From positions 1 through 10,291 of the forward strand of contig CAMOIK010000073.1 in the NCBI GenBank assembly GCA_946615875.1: a stretch of DNA of 10,291 nucleotides, read 5' to 3'. The position numbers were made by a program, and so were the translations under genes. The notes beneath the pieces are model-generated. The model was given only the letters and a program-made list of their open reading frames with translations. It had not been told where the DNA came from and made no database searches. The stretch is from an uncultured Verrucomicrobiota bacterium (lineage in GTDB: Bacteria; Verrucomicrobiota; Kiritimatiellia; RFP12; UBA1067). Positions 1-7,100 of this stretch are shown here, one piece after another (the stretch's first letter is position 1; each line of letters begins with the position of its first letter).

Positions 1-3
1 GGG

Positions 4-1005
4 CTAGCGTTTGTCGCCGCCGTCGCCGTTTGGCGCCTCTCCCGTCATGGTCACGGGTTCGATGTCGCCGTTCTCCTTGAAGCGCAGGCGGTCGATGCAT
101 ACCACGCGGTGGTGGCGCGAAAGGCTCGGAATGGGACGCCTGTGGTAGCATATCAGCCAATCGTCGGTCCCCGGGAGGCGGATCACGGAGTGATGGCCGG
201 CGCCCGTGGCCAGCGGTTTCTGCGATGCGAGTATTCTTCCCTTGAACTCGAACGGGCCGAAGGGGGAGTCGCCGACGCTGTAGTTCACGCAGTAGTTGTC
301 CCTCGTCCAGTCTCCGCTGGAGTACATGAAATACCACTTGCCTCGCCTCTCGAACATCACCGAGCCTTCCACGTAGTCTTTCGGCGTCATGTCGCGCCAC
401 ATGGAGCCGTCATCGAACGGCAGGAGCGACTTGAAGTCCGGCGCGAGCCTGACCATGTTGCAGCGTCTCCAGCCGCCGTATATCATGAACCATTCGCCGC
501 CGTGCTCGAAGACATACTGGTCTATGGGCTGGGCTCCGTTCCAGAAGCAGTCGATGAGCGGCTTGCCTATGAGGTCGCGATACGGGCCTTCCGGGCGGTC
601 GGCCACGGCCACGCCGATGCCGCCGTATTTGCGGTCCGACTTCGCCCTTACCACCGTGCCGGTTTTCGAGCCGTCGGCAGGATAAGTGTCGTTGGCGGAG
701 AAGAAGAGGTAGTATCTGCCGTCCTTCTCGTGGACGTCCGGCGCCCACAGGCAAGAGTTCGCCCATGACACGTCCGCCGCCTTCAGCACTTTGCCGTGCT
801 TGGTCCACGTTTCCAGGTCTCGCGACGAGAAGGCGTCGAAGAACGTCTGTTCGCCGAACGGCGCGGAATACGTCGGAAACACCCAGTATTCCCCGCCGAA
901 ACGCCGTATCTGCGGGTCGGCATACCATCCGTCGAAGATCGGGTTGGCGTCCGCCGCGAACGGCAGCGCGGCCAACGCCGCGAACGCCAGCGCTTTCGCA
1001 TTCAT
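4..1005 (-). CDS. Secreted glycoside hydrolase family 43 enzyme (beta-xylosidase / alpha-L-arabinofuranosidase-like)
   Basis: This is a 333-residue protein with a Sec signal peptide (about residues 1-20, hydrophobic core ALAFAALAALPFA, then ADA|NP), so it is periplasmic or exported. The mature part is one five-bladed GH43 propeller. All three expected catalytic carboxylates are visible: base D30 in GWYADPQ, the pKa-modulating D162 in QPIDQYVF, and acid E213 in YVEGSVMF. A family-typical GHHSV motif lies at 270-274. There is no C-terminal carbohydrate-binding domain. GH43 enzymes are inverting and mostly remove arabinose or xylose from plant polysaccharides; some act on galactans. The exact substrate cannot be read from the sequence. 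I chose ATG 1005 because the signal peptide starts there, an AAAGGAA Shine-Dalgarno lies 5 nt upstream, and the ATG overlaps the tilS stop codon as ATGA. The reading frame stays open further upstream, but that stretch is the antisense-like shadow of tilS. Family assignment is firm; specificity is open. Confidence 0.92.
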   Translation of the reverse strand: MNAKALAFAALAALPFAADANPIFDGWYADPQIRRFGGEYWVFPTYSAPFGEQTFFDAFSSRDLETWTKHGKVLKAADVSWANSCLWAPDVHEKDGRYYLFFSANDTYPADGSKTGTVVRAKSDRKYGGIGVAVADRPEGPYRDLIGKPLIDCFWNGAQPIDQYVFEHGGEWFMIYGGWRRCNMVRLAPDFKSLLPFDDGSMWRDMTPKDYVEGSVMFERRGKWYFMYSSGDWTRDNYCVNYSVGDSPFGPFEFKGRILASQKPLATGAGHHSVIRLPGTDDWLICYHRRPIPSLSRHHRVVCIDRLRFKENGDIEPVTMTGEAPNGDGGDKR

Positions 1006-1754
1006 TGTTTTTCCTTTTTCCTTTCTTTCCTGCCCGTTGGAAATGCGTCCGCCCTGCATTCGCCCTTGGCGCCGGGCGCGGGGCGGGCGGGGGCGCGGAG
1101 GAGCGAGGCGATTTTGTGTATGTGCTCTACGAGATCCGGGTCTAGCGTCTGGACGAGGAAGGGTATCACCTTGTGCCGGACCTTGTTGCGCTCGATGGAA
1201 AGGTCGCCGTTGGAGGCGTCCTCGCGCCATTCCTCGCCGTATTTGCGCAGGTAGTCCTTGAGTTCGGCGTCGCGGCAGCCGAGGAGCGGGCGCACGAACC
1301 TGACGCCGCCGACCTGCGAGACCGGCTTCAGCCCCGCCAGCCCTTCGGGTCCGGACGCGCGCCGCAGACGCATCAGAAACGTCTCCGCTTCGTCGTCCAT
1401 GTGGTGCCCGGTGGCGATCGCGTCCAGCCCCAGCGATTTCGTGCATTTCGCGAAGAAGTCTATGCGTACGCGGCGAGCGGCCATTTCCACCGACTCTCCC
1501 GGCAGGCGCACGACCTTCGCGTGCACTCCTTTAAAAGGAATAGAGAGGCGCTTTGCCAGCGCACGGACGAAACGGTATTCCTCCTTGGACTCCTTGCGGA
1601 GCCCGTGATCGACGTGCAGCACCACGAAACGCCTGGCGGCGTTCTTCTTCTTCCCGCCTTTCGTGAGCAGGAAGGCGAGCGCCACGGAGTCCGCGCCGCC
1701 GCTGACGGCCAGCCCCACGCGCCCGCCGGGCAGTATCTTTCGGTCGATTTTCAC
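1002..1754 (-). CDS. tilS: tRNA(Ile)-lysidine synthase TilS, short form
   Basis: TilS ligates lysine to C34 of tRNA-Ile2 (anticodon CAU), using ATP, so that the tRNA reads AUA as isoleucine. It is cytoplasmic and normally essential. The N-type PP-loop SGGADS is at residues 18-23, followed by HVDHGLR (47-53), GESVEMAARRVR (86-97), the signature GHHMDDEAETF (116-126), RRASGPEGL (131-139), the REDASN region (177-182) and ERNKVRHKVIPFL (188-200). At 250 residues it has only the N-terminal catalytic domain and lacks the C-terminal substrate-recognition domains of longer bacterial forms. It ends in a basic/acidic tail (GRKERKKEKQ) that doubles as the ribosome site for the next gene. The start is GTG at 1754. 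No other start codon lies between it and the upstream in-frame stop at 1815-1817, and no clear Shine-Dalgarno is seen. It is first in a two-gene operon with the GH43 gene and shares a divergent promoter region with ilvC. Confidence 0.95.
   Translation of the reverse strand: MKIDRKILPGGRVGLAVSGGADSVALAFLLTKGGKKKNAARRFVVLHVDHGLRKESKEEYRFVRALAKRLSIPFKGVHAKVVRLPGESVEMAARRVRIDFFAKCTKSLGLDAIATGHHMDDEAETFLMRLRRASGPEGLAGLKPVSQVGGVRFVRPLLGCRDAELKDYLRKYGEEWREDASNGDLSIERNKVRHKVIPFLVQTLDPDLVEHIHKIASLLRAPARPAPGAKGECRADAFPTGRKERKKEKQ
1011..1017 (-). promoter_or_regulatory. Shine-Dalgarno of the GH43 gene, inside the tilS 3' end
   Basis: The minus strand reads AAAGGAA, then AAACA, then ATG. The site lies in a purine-only run (about 1011-1030) that also encodes the Lys/Glu/Arg tail of TilS. 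It decides the GH43 start and supports translational coupling. Confidence 0.7.
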
Positions 1755-1813
1755 GTGTCTTGTGTTTCGGTGCCGGAGGCCGAAGGCGGGATGCCGTCGG
1801 ACTCCGGGCGCAC

Positions 1814-1830
1814 ATTATACCATATTTCCC
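1814..1830 (-). promoter_or_regulatory. Extended -10 promoter for tilS-GH43
   Basis: The minus strand reads GGGAAATATGGTATAAT, with a perfect TATAAT (1819-1814) and the extended TGn element (TGG). A start site 7 nt downstream (about 1807) would give a leader of about 53 nt before the GTG at 1754. There is no recognisable TTGACA at a normal distance. It is an exact inverted copy of the ilvC element at 1854-1870. Confidence 0.75.
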
Positions 1831-1853
1831 GCAATTTGCGCCGCCATAGGCGG

Positions 1854-1870
1854 GGGAAATATGGTATAAT
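1854..1870 (+). promoter_or_regulatory. Extended -10 promoter for ilvC
   Basis: GGGAAATATGGTATAAT has TATAAT at 1865-1870 and TGG immediately upstream. The predicted start near 1877 leaves a leader of about 20 nt holding AAGGAA (1882-1887). That leader is too short for an attenuator or a T-box. No -35 hexamer is visible. Confidence 0.78.
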
Positions 1871-1881
1871 ATGCGGACACG

Positions 1882-1887
1882 AAGGAA
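1882..1887 (+). promoter_or_regulatory. Shine-Dalgarno of ilvC
   Basis: AAGGAA lies 9 nt before the ATG at 1897. It fixes the start and fits the short predicted leader. Confidence 0.7.
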
Positions 1888-1896
1888 ACAACCACG

Positions 1897-3006
1897 ATGA
1901 AAATCAAGTTTGGCAAGACTGCAGAAAATATCGTCACCCGCAAGGAGTTCCCGCTCGCCAAGGCGCAGAAAGTCCTGAAGGGCAAGACCGTCGCCGTGCT
2001 GGGCTACGGCATACAGGGGCCGGGACAGGCGCTGAACATGCGCGACAACGGCATCAACGTCATCGTCGGCCAGCGCAAGAGCGGCAAGGCCAACTCAAGC
2101 TGGGCGCGCGCCAAGAAGGACGGATGGGTGGAGGGCAAGACCCTCTTCTCGCTGGAGGAGGCGGCGCAGAAGGGCGACATCGTCATGATGCTCGTCTCGG
2201 ATGGCTCGTGCCCTGAGGTGTGGAAGAAGGTGGAGAAGTTCGTCACCCCGGGCAAATACCTCTACTTCTCGCACGGGTTCGGCTACGTTTACAACAAGCT
2301 CACCGGCATCAAGCCGCAGAAGGGCGTCGGCCTCGTGATGGTGGCCCCCAAGGGGTCGGGAACGAGCGTCAGGCGCAACTTCCTCTCCGGCGCCGGCATC
2401 AACTCGTCGTATGCGTTCGAGCCCAACGGCATGAAGGCGAAGGACGTCGAGGAGGTGACCAAGGCCATAGGCATCGCCGTCGGCTCCGGCTACCTGTTCC
2501 CGACGACGTTCGAGAACGAGGTGACGAGCGATCTCGTGGGCGAGCGCGGCATCCTCATGGGCGCTCTCGCGGGCGTCATGGAGGCGCAGTTCTACACCCT
2601 GCGCGCCAACGGCCACAGCCCCTCGGAGGCGTTCAACGAGACGTGCGAGGAGCTAACGCAGTCCCTCATCCGCCTCGTCGACGAGAACGGCATGGACTGG
2701 ATGTACTCCAACTGCTCCCAGACCGCGCAGCACGGTGCGCTCAAGTGGCGTCCGATCTTCCGCAAAGCCACCGAGCCCGTGTTCAAGCGCCTCTACAAGA
2801 GCGTCAAGACGATGCAGGAGGCGAAGGAAGTCATCAAGGACACCGGCTGCGCCGACTACAAGGAGCGCATGGCCGCCAAGCTCCAGGAGATGCACGACTC
2901 CGAGATGTGGCAGACCGGCGCCGCCGTGCGCTCGCTGCGCCCGCACGAGGAGGCGAAGGGCAACGCTTCGTCCGCCGGATGGGGCGGCCGCAAGATCGTG
3001 AAGTGA
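1897..3006 (+). CDS. ilvC: Ketol-acid reductoisomerase (class I, Bacteroidetes/eukaryote-like)
   Basis: This enzyme converts acetolactate or acetohydroxybutyrate to the dihydroxy acids of valine, leucine and isoleucine synthesis, using Mg2+ and NADPH; it acts in the cytoplasm. The Rossmann domain carries the nucleotide-binding motif GYGIQGPGQ (36-44). The cofactor-specificity loop begins at VGQRKSGK (57-64); its Arg/Ser content favours NADPH, by inference. The HG step of the active site is at SHGF (125-128), followed by APKGSGTSVR (150-159). Metal ligands are D212 and E216 in SDLVGERG, and E248 and E252 in NETCEEL. A single knotted domain makes it class I by size (369 residues). Motifs such as NGMDWMYSNCS (264-274) and SEMWQTGAAVRSLRP (335-349) are, from memory, the Bacteroidetes/plant-fungal style rather than the usual short bacterial form. 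A tail of about 20 residues follows the conserved end. The gene stands alone, without ilvB, ilvN or ilvD beside it. Confidence 0.95.
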   Translation: MKIKFGKTAENIVTRKEFPLAKAQKVLKGKTVAVLGYGIQGPGQALNMRDNGINVIVGQRKSGKANSSWARAKKDGWVEGKTLFSLEEAAQKGDIVMMLVSDGSCPEVWKKVEKFVTPGKYLYFSHGFGYVYNKLTGIKPQKGVGLVMVAPKGSGTSVRRNFLSGAGINSSYAFEPNGMKAKDVEEVTKAIGIAVGSGYLFPTTFENEVTSDLVGERGILMGALAGVMEAQFYTLRANGHSPSEAFNETCEELTQSLIRLVDENGMDWMYSNCSQTAQHGALKWRPIFRKATEPVFKRLYKSVKTMQEAKEVIKDTGCADYKERMAAKLQEMHDSEMWQTGAAVRSLRPHEEAKGNASSAGWGGRKIVK

Positions 3007-3011
3007 AGCGT

Positions 3012-3028
3012 CGCGCAGACGCTGCGCG
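3012..3028 (+). terminator. GC-rich hairpin just after ilvC
   Basis: CGCGCAG-ACG-CTGCGCG forms a perfect 7-bp stem with a 3-nt loop, 6 nt after the ilvC stop codon. An alternative stem AGCGTC/GACGCT (3007-3012 with 3018-3023) overlaps it. There is no U-tract, so it could pause RNA polymerase or protect the 3' end rather than terminate alone. Confidence 0.4.
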
Positions 3029-3032
3029 CCAG

Positions 3033-3070
3033 GCGGGAGGGCGCGGGGCCGGTGCCTCGCTCCCTCCCGC
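3033..3070 (+). terminator. Second hairpin, probable ilvC terminator or 3'-end barrier
   Basis: GCGGGAGGG (3033-3041) pairs perfectly with CCCTCCCGC (3062-3070) across a 20-nt GC-rich loop. Only a weak T-run (CCGTTTG) follows. It lies between ilvC and the separate promoter of the next gene, which suits insulation of the two units. Intrinsic termination is not proven by the sequence. Confidence 0.45.
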
Positions 3071-3090
3071 TCCGTTTGCGCCACCGCAGC

Positions 3091-3107
3091 GGAAAATATG
3101 GTATAAT
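3091..3107 (+). promoter_or_regulatory. Extended -10 promoter for the Stealth-family gene
   Basis: GGAAAATATGGTATAAT matches the ilvC and tilS elements at 16 of 17 positions. TATAAT is at 3102-3107. With the usual 7-nt step the start site is 3114, the A of the ATG, so the transcript should be leaderless. Confidence 0.75.
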
Positions 3108-3113
3108 GTCGCC

Positions 3114-4136
3114 ATGTCAGACGAAGAAGCGAAAGGGCGCCGCGCGGCGGCGCGGGCCGACGCGCCGGAAATCGACCTCGTGTATCTGTGGTGCGACCTG
3201 GCGGACCCGGCTTTCCGCGCAAAGCGCGCCGCGGCCATGCGCGAGGCGCACCTCGTCGTGAACGAGGGCGACAACGGCGCCTGCCGCTACCAGAGCCACG
3301 ACGAACTGAAGTATTCGCTGCGCTCCGCCGGGATGTTCGCGCCATGGCTCCGCCTGATCCACGTCGTCATCGACGACGACATCGCGCCGCCCGCCTGGCT
3401 CGACGTCTCCAGCCCCCGCCTGCGCATCCACCGCTGGGGGGAGATCATGCCGCCGGAGAAACTGCCGTGCTTCAACTCCTCGGCGATGGAATTCTTCCTC
3501 CATGAGATACCGGGGCTTTCAGAACGCTTTCTCTACGCGAACGACGACATGATGTTCGCGCGCCCCGTCCGCCCGTCGTTCTTCTTCGGTCGAGACGGCT
3601 GGCCCGTCTTCCGCTACATGGCCAGCCGCATCGACATGGACGCGCCCGAGATCGCTGACGGCTACCGCCACCGCGTACGCGAAAGTTTCCGCTTCGCCGT
3701 GCGCACCTTCGGCGTGCGCCATGGCTACGCCCGGGCGTTTGGGCACCTTTCCCACCACAACATAGACGCCTACGTGAAGAGCGACCTCGCCGCGTTCCGC
3801 GCCGCCTTCCCCGACGTCTGGGAGCGCCAGACCTCGCACCGCTTCCGCAGCCGCGACCAACTGCAGCGAGAGGTGTTCGCCGGCTTCGCGTTCTCGCTCG
3901 GCCACGCGCACTTCCGCCAGATCCGGAGGCCTTGGTGGGAGACCGTGCTGGGTCTGCCGCACCGCGACTCGTGGCACTGCATACCCACCAAGGACGACAT
4001 CGAGCGGGAGTTCCGACGCATCAAGCCGTCGCTCGTGTGCATGAACGATTCTCCGGAGGTCACGCCGCTCGGCCGCGAGAGCGCCACCCGCTTTCTTGAG
4101 CGGCACTTCCCAGCGAAGTCGGAGTTCGAGCTGTGA
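3114..4136 (+). CDS. Stealth-family protein (putative hexose/GlcNAc-1-phosphate transferase)
   Basis: This 340-residue protein carries the conserved regions of the Stealth family, named after bacterial capsule enzymes and related to the human GlcNAc-1-phosphotransferase GNPTAB. CR1 is at about 19-32 (EIDLVYLWCDLADP), where family members usually show a VYTWVDGSDP-like sequence. CR2 spans about 58-158, with RYQSHDELKYSLRS, WLRLIHVVIDD, LPCFNSSAMEFFLHEIPGL and YANDDMMF. CR3 is around 210-258 (HLSHHN, then TSHRFRS). A CR4-like end is PSLVCMND (305-312). Family members move a sugar-1-phosphate from a nucleotide sugar to a glycan, making phosphodiester-linked surface polysaccharide. There is no signal peptide, so it should work in the cytoplasm or on the inner membrane face. 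ATG 3114 is chosen because it is the only start upstream of CR1 that is compatible with the promoter. No Shine-Dalgarno precedes it. No capsule genes adjoin it, so the acceptor is unknown. Confidence 0.88.
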   Translation: MSDEEAKGRRAAARADAPEIDLVYLWCDLADPAFRAKRAAAMREAHLVVNEGDNGACRYQSHDELKYSLRSAGMFAPWLRLIHVVIDDDIAPPAWLDVSSPRLRIHRWGEIMPPEKLPCFNSSAMEFFLHEIPGLSERFLYANDDMMFARPVRPSFFFGRDGWPVFRYMASRIDMDAPEIADGYRHRVRESFRFAVRTFGVRHGYARAFGHLSHHNIDAYVKSDLAAFRAAFPDVWERQTSHRFRSRDQLQREVFAGFAFSLGHAHFRQIRRPWWETVLGLPHRDSWHCIPTKDDIEREFRRIKPSLVCMNDSPEVTPLGRESATRFLERHFPAKSEFEL

Positions 4137-4145
4137 CGCCGCCCA

Positions 4146-4170
4146 GTCGCCGGCGCTAGCGGTCGGCGAC
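4146..4170. terminator. Possible bidirectional hairpin between convergent genes
   Basis: GTCGCCG (4146-4152) pairs with CGGCGAC (4164-4170) around an 11-nt loop. It spans the 3' end of the GH2 gene, and only 19 bp separate the two convergent stop codons. Neither side has a U-tract, so this is a weak call. Confidence 0.3.
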
Positions 4171-7100
4171 GATGGGTTCGATCAGCACCGTCCATTTCTC
4201 CGGCGCTATCGGGAAGATGTACTTCTCCATCGGCTTTGGACCGCACGAGGCCCCGCCGAGGCCGAGCTGGCGCAGGTCGAGGTTGAGCCGCACGTCCTCT
4301 CGCCTCGCCGGTGGCTGAAAGGTCCGCCGCTCGCCGTTCTGGTGGCGTGCGAACTTCAGATCGTCCATGGAGTGGTGCAGCGCCTGCACGAAGAGCGGCT
4401 CGCTCGCGGTGAAGCGCACGCCCGCGCCGTCGGCGTCTGTGAAGCTGGCCCACCGCGCCCCGGAGCGGTAGGAGCAGTCCTGCGGGCGCGTGTACGGCTC
4501 GAAGAGCCCGTCCACAGTGGAGCGGTATTCGCCGAAGAACGAGCCGCTGCAGCGGTCGATGTAGTTCTCGCCGGGTCCGCGTCCGTACCAGGCCACGTTC
4601 TCCAGCGACGGGTCGAGGCGCATGGACAGGCCCAGGCGCGGCAGCGCCGGCGGCATCGTGCCGTGCGGCTTTACGCTGTTCTCCATGGCGATGCGCCCGT
4701 CCGCCGCGAACGTCCAGCGCGTCTCGTGGGTGAAGCCTGCGGATTTCGAGCCTGTCACTTCGACCGCGGTCTCCACCGTGCCCGCCGCCTCGTCGATTTT
4801 GATCGGGCGGGCGTGGTAGCGCAACTGTGTCAGGCCGGAATTGGCAAAGGCTTTCGCCAGCCACTTGTCGTTATCGACGAACGCCCGTTCGCACGTGAGG
4901 CGAGGTCCGGCCACCGCGCCGCGCCCTGCGTCCTTCAGGATGGTCTTGCCGCCCATCTCCAGTTCGCAGAGCGTCCCGGTGGCTTCGCTGAACACCGCCC
5001 TCGTGCCGCCGCAGAGCACGGCCACGCGCCCGTCTTCCCGCGAGACGGTGATGCGCGCGCCGGCGACGCCGAGATCCGGCGTGGCCGGCGGCGAGAGGCG
5101 CAGCTGGTCGCTCGCCACCACCCATCCCTTCTCCGCCCAAGGCGTGGTTTCCTTCAGGCGGAAGCGCACGTTCAGGAACGCTTCCACGCCATCGGCGATC
5201 TTGAAGCGCGGCAGGTCGATGCGGGCGCTGGCGAGCGGCGGCACGGGCGGAACCGCGAGCGCGCCGCGCAGCGTAGTCCTGCCGTTCTCCACCAGCTCCC
5301 ATTCGCCGTCGAACTCGTCCGCCCGCGTGAAGCCGAAGCGGTTTTCCAGCGTGCCGTCTTCGCGGACCACGAGGTTGCGGTGGACGTGCGCGACTTCGCG
5401 CAGCTTGGCGGAGACACGGCGGAAGGGATCTACGACGCCGTTGCAGTTGAACGGCCCGTCGTTCGGCTGCTCGTCCCAGTCGCCGCCGTAGGCGAGGCAG
5501 CGCACCGGGCGGCCTGCGGAGTCAGTCTCGCCCGTGTCCTTCCATACGGCCTGGTCGGCCCAGTCCCAGATGCACCCGCCCGCCAGCGATTCGTGGCGGT
5601 AGATCGCGTCCCAGTATTCGGCGAAGTTGCCCATTGAGTTGCCCATGGCGTGGGCGTATTCCGTGATGAAGAAGGCCTTGCCCGACGAGTTGTCCTGCGG
5701 CGAAGTGTCGTTCGCGGTGCGCTTTGGCACCACGATGCCCTCAGGGCCGTCGCCGAGCCGCCCGCGCGTCTCCAGCCATTCCACGGAAGGATACATGCGC
5801 CCGTCGATGTCGGCATCCTTGTTGCCGCGCTCCCAGTGGACCGGGCGCGAGGGATCGAGGGCGTGGACCGCGGCGATCGCGTGGCGGAAGCAGTCGCCGT
5901 GCCCCGTCTCGTTGCCGACCGACCACATCGCGATCGACGGGTGGTTGCGGTAGAAGACGGTGTGGCGCTCGTTCCGCTCGACGATCGAGTGGTCGAAGGC
6001 CGGGAAGCGGCCCAGCGCGTCGTCGCCCCACCCCGGCTCGTGCCCCTCGACGTTCGCCTCCGCCACCAGGTAGATGCCGTAGCGGTCGCACAGGTCGTAC
6101 CACAGGTGGTGGTTCGGGTAGTGCGACGTGCGCACGGTGTCGATGTTGTGCCGCTTCATCAGCATTATGTCGGCGATCATCGAATCAAGGGTCACCGTCC
6201 GCCCGTTCTCTGGGTCGGTCTCGTGGCGGTTCACGCCCTTGAACTTGATAGGTCTGCCGTTGAAGAGCAGCGTGTGCCCCTCGATGCGCACGTCCTTGAA
6301 GCCGACGCGCTTCATGCGCACGTCCCCGCCTTTCTTCACGACCAGCGTGTAGAGGTTGGGCTTCTCCGCGCTCCAGAGACGGACGCCCTGCACTTGCGCG
6401 GAGCCGGACTCCGGCGAAAGCCGCGCCACGGGGCGTTTCTCCGCGTCGTAGAGCGTGGCCGACCACTCGCCTTCCAGCCCAGCGAGCGCGAGCGTCGCCG
6501 ACGATTGGTCCTTCGCGACGGCCGTTTTCACCTCGAAGTCCCATATGCCGTCCTTCGGCATCGACCACAGTGTGACGTCGCGGAAGATGCCGGAGAAGCG
6601 CGTCATGTCCTGGTCTTCGAGGTAGGAGCCGTCGCACCAGCGATATACCTCGACGGCGAGCAGGTTTTCGCCTGGGCGCAGGAAGCGCGTGATGTTGAAC
6701 TCGCTCGGCAGCTTTGAGTCCTCGGCGTAGCCCACGCGTTGTCCGTTCACCCACACGTAGTATGCGGAATACACGCCGTCGAAGCGCAGGAAGACTTCGC
6801 GCCCTTCCCAGCCGTCTGGCACGGAGAAGCGCCGGCGGTAGGACGACACCGGGTTGTAGTCGGCCGCGCCGCTCTGGCGGTCGCGGATGAACGGCCACTC
6901 GAGCTTGTGCGGGTATCTGACGTTGGTGTAGCCGGGCGAACCGAAGCCGCGCAGCTCCACGCAGCTGGGCACGTCGATCTCGAACCAGTCCGAGTCGTCG
7001 AAGTCCTCGCGCCAGAAGCCCTCCGCCCGCAGGTCCGGGCTGCCCGCCCACGAGAGGCGCCACACGCCGTTGAGCGACGCGCGGTATGGCGTCTGCGGCT

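Noticed and set aside
1006..1446. N-terminal extension of the GH43 frame by 147 codons
   Set aside because: The extension is Arg-rich shadow sequence overlapping tilS. The signal peptide and Shine-Dalgarno place the start at 1005.
1173..2216. Plus-strand open frame of 347 codons across tilS, the promoter region and the start of ilvC
   Set aside because: It runs through two genes and two promoters, and the clear motifs are in the other frames.
2220..3113. N-terminal extension of the Stealth frame into ilvC
   Set aside because: Arg/His-rich shadow of ilvC. The promoter at 3091-3107 lies inside it, directly before ATG 3114.
4096..5637. Plus-strand open frame of 513 codons opposite the GH2 gene
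   Set aside because: It is rich in Arg, Ala, His and Val with no recognisable domain, and lies antisense to a gene with full GH2 motifs. Such frames are expected from codon bias in GC-rich DNA.
5650..6717. Plus-strand open frame of 355 codons opposite GH2
   Set aside because: Same antisense shadow pattern, with no ribosome site or domain.
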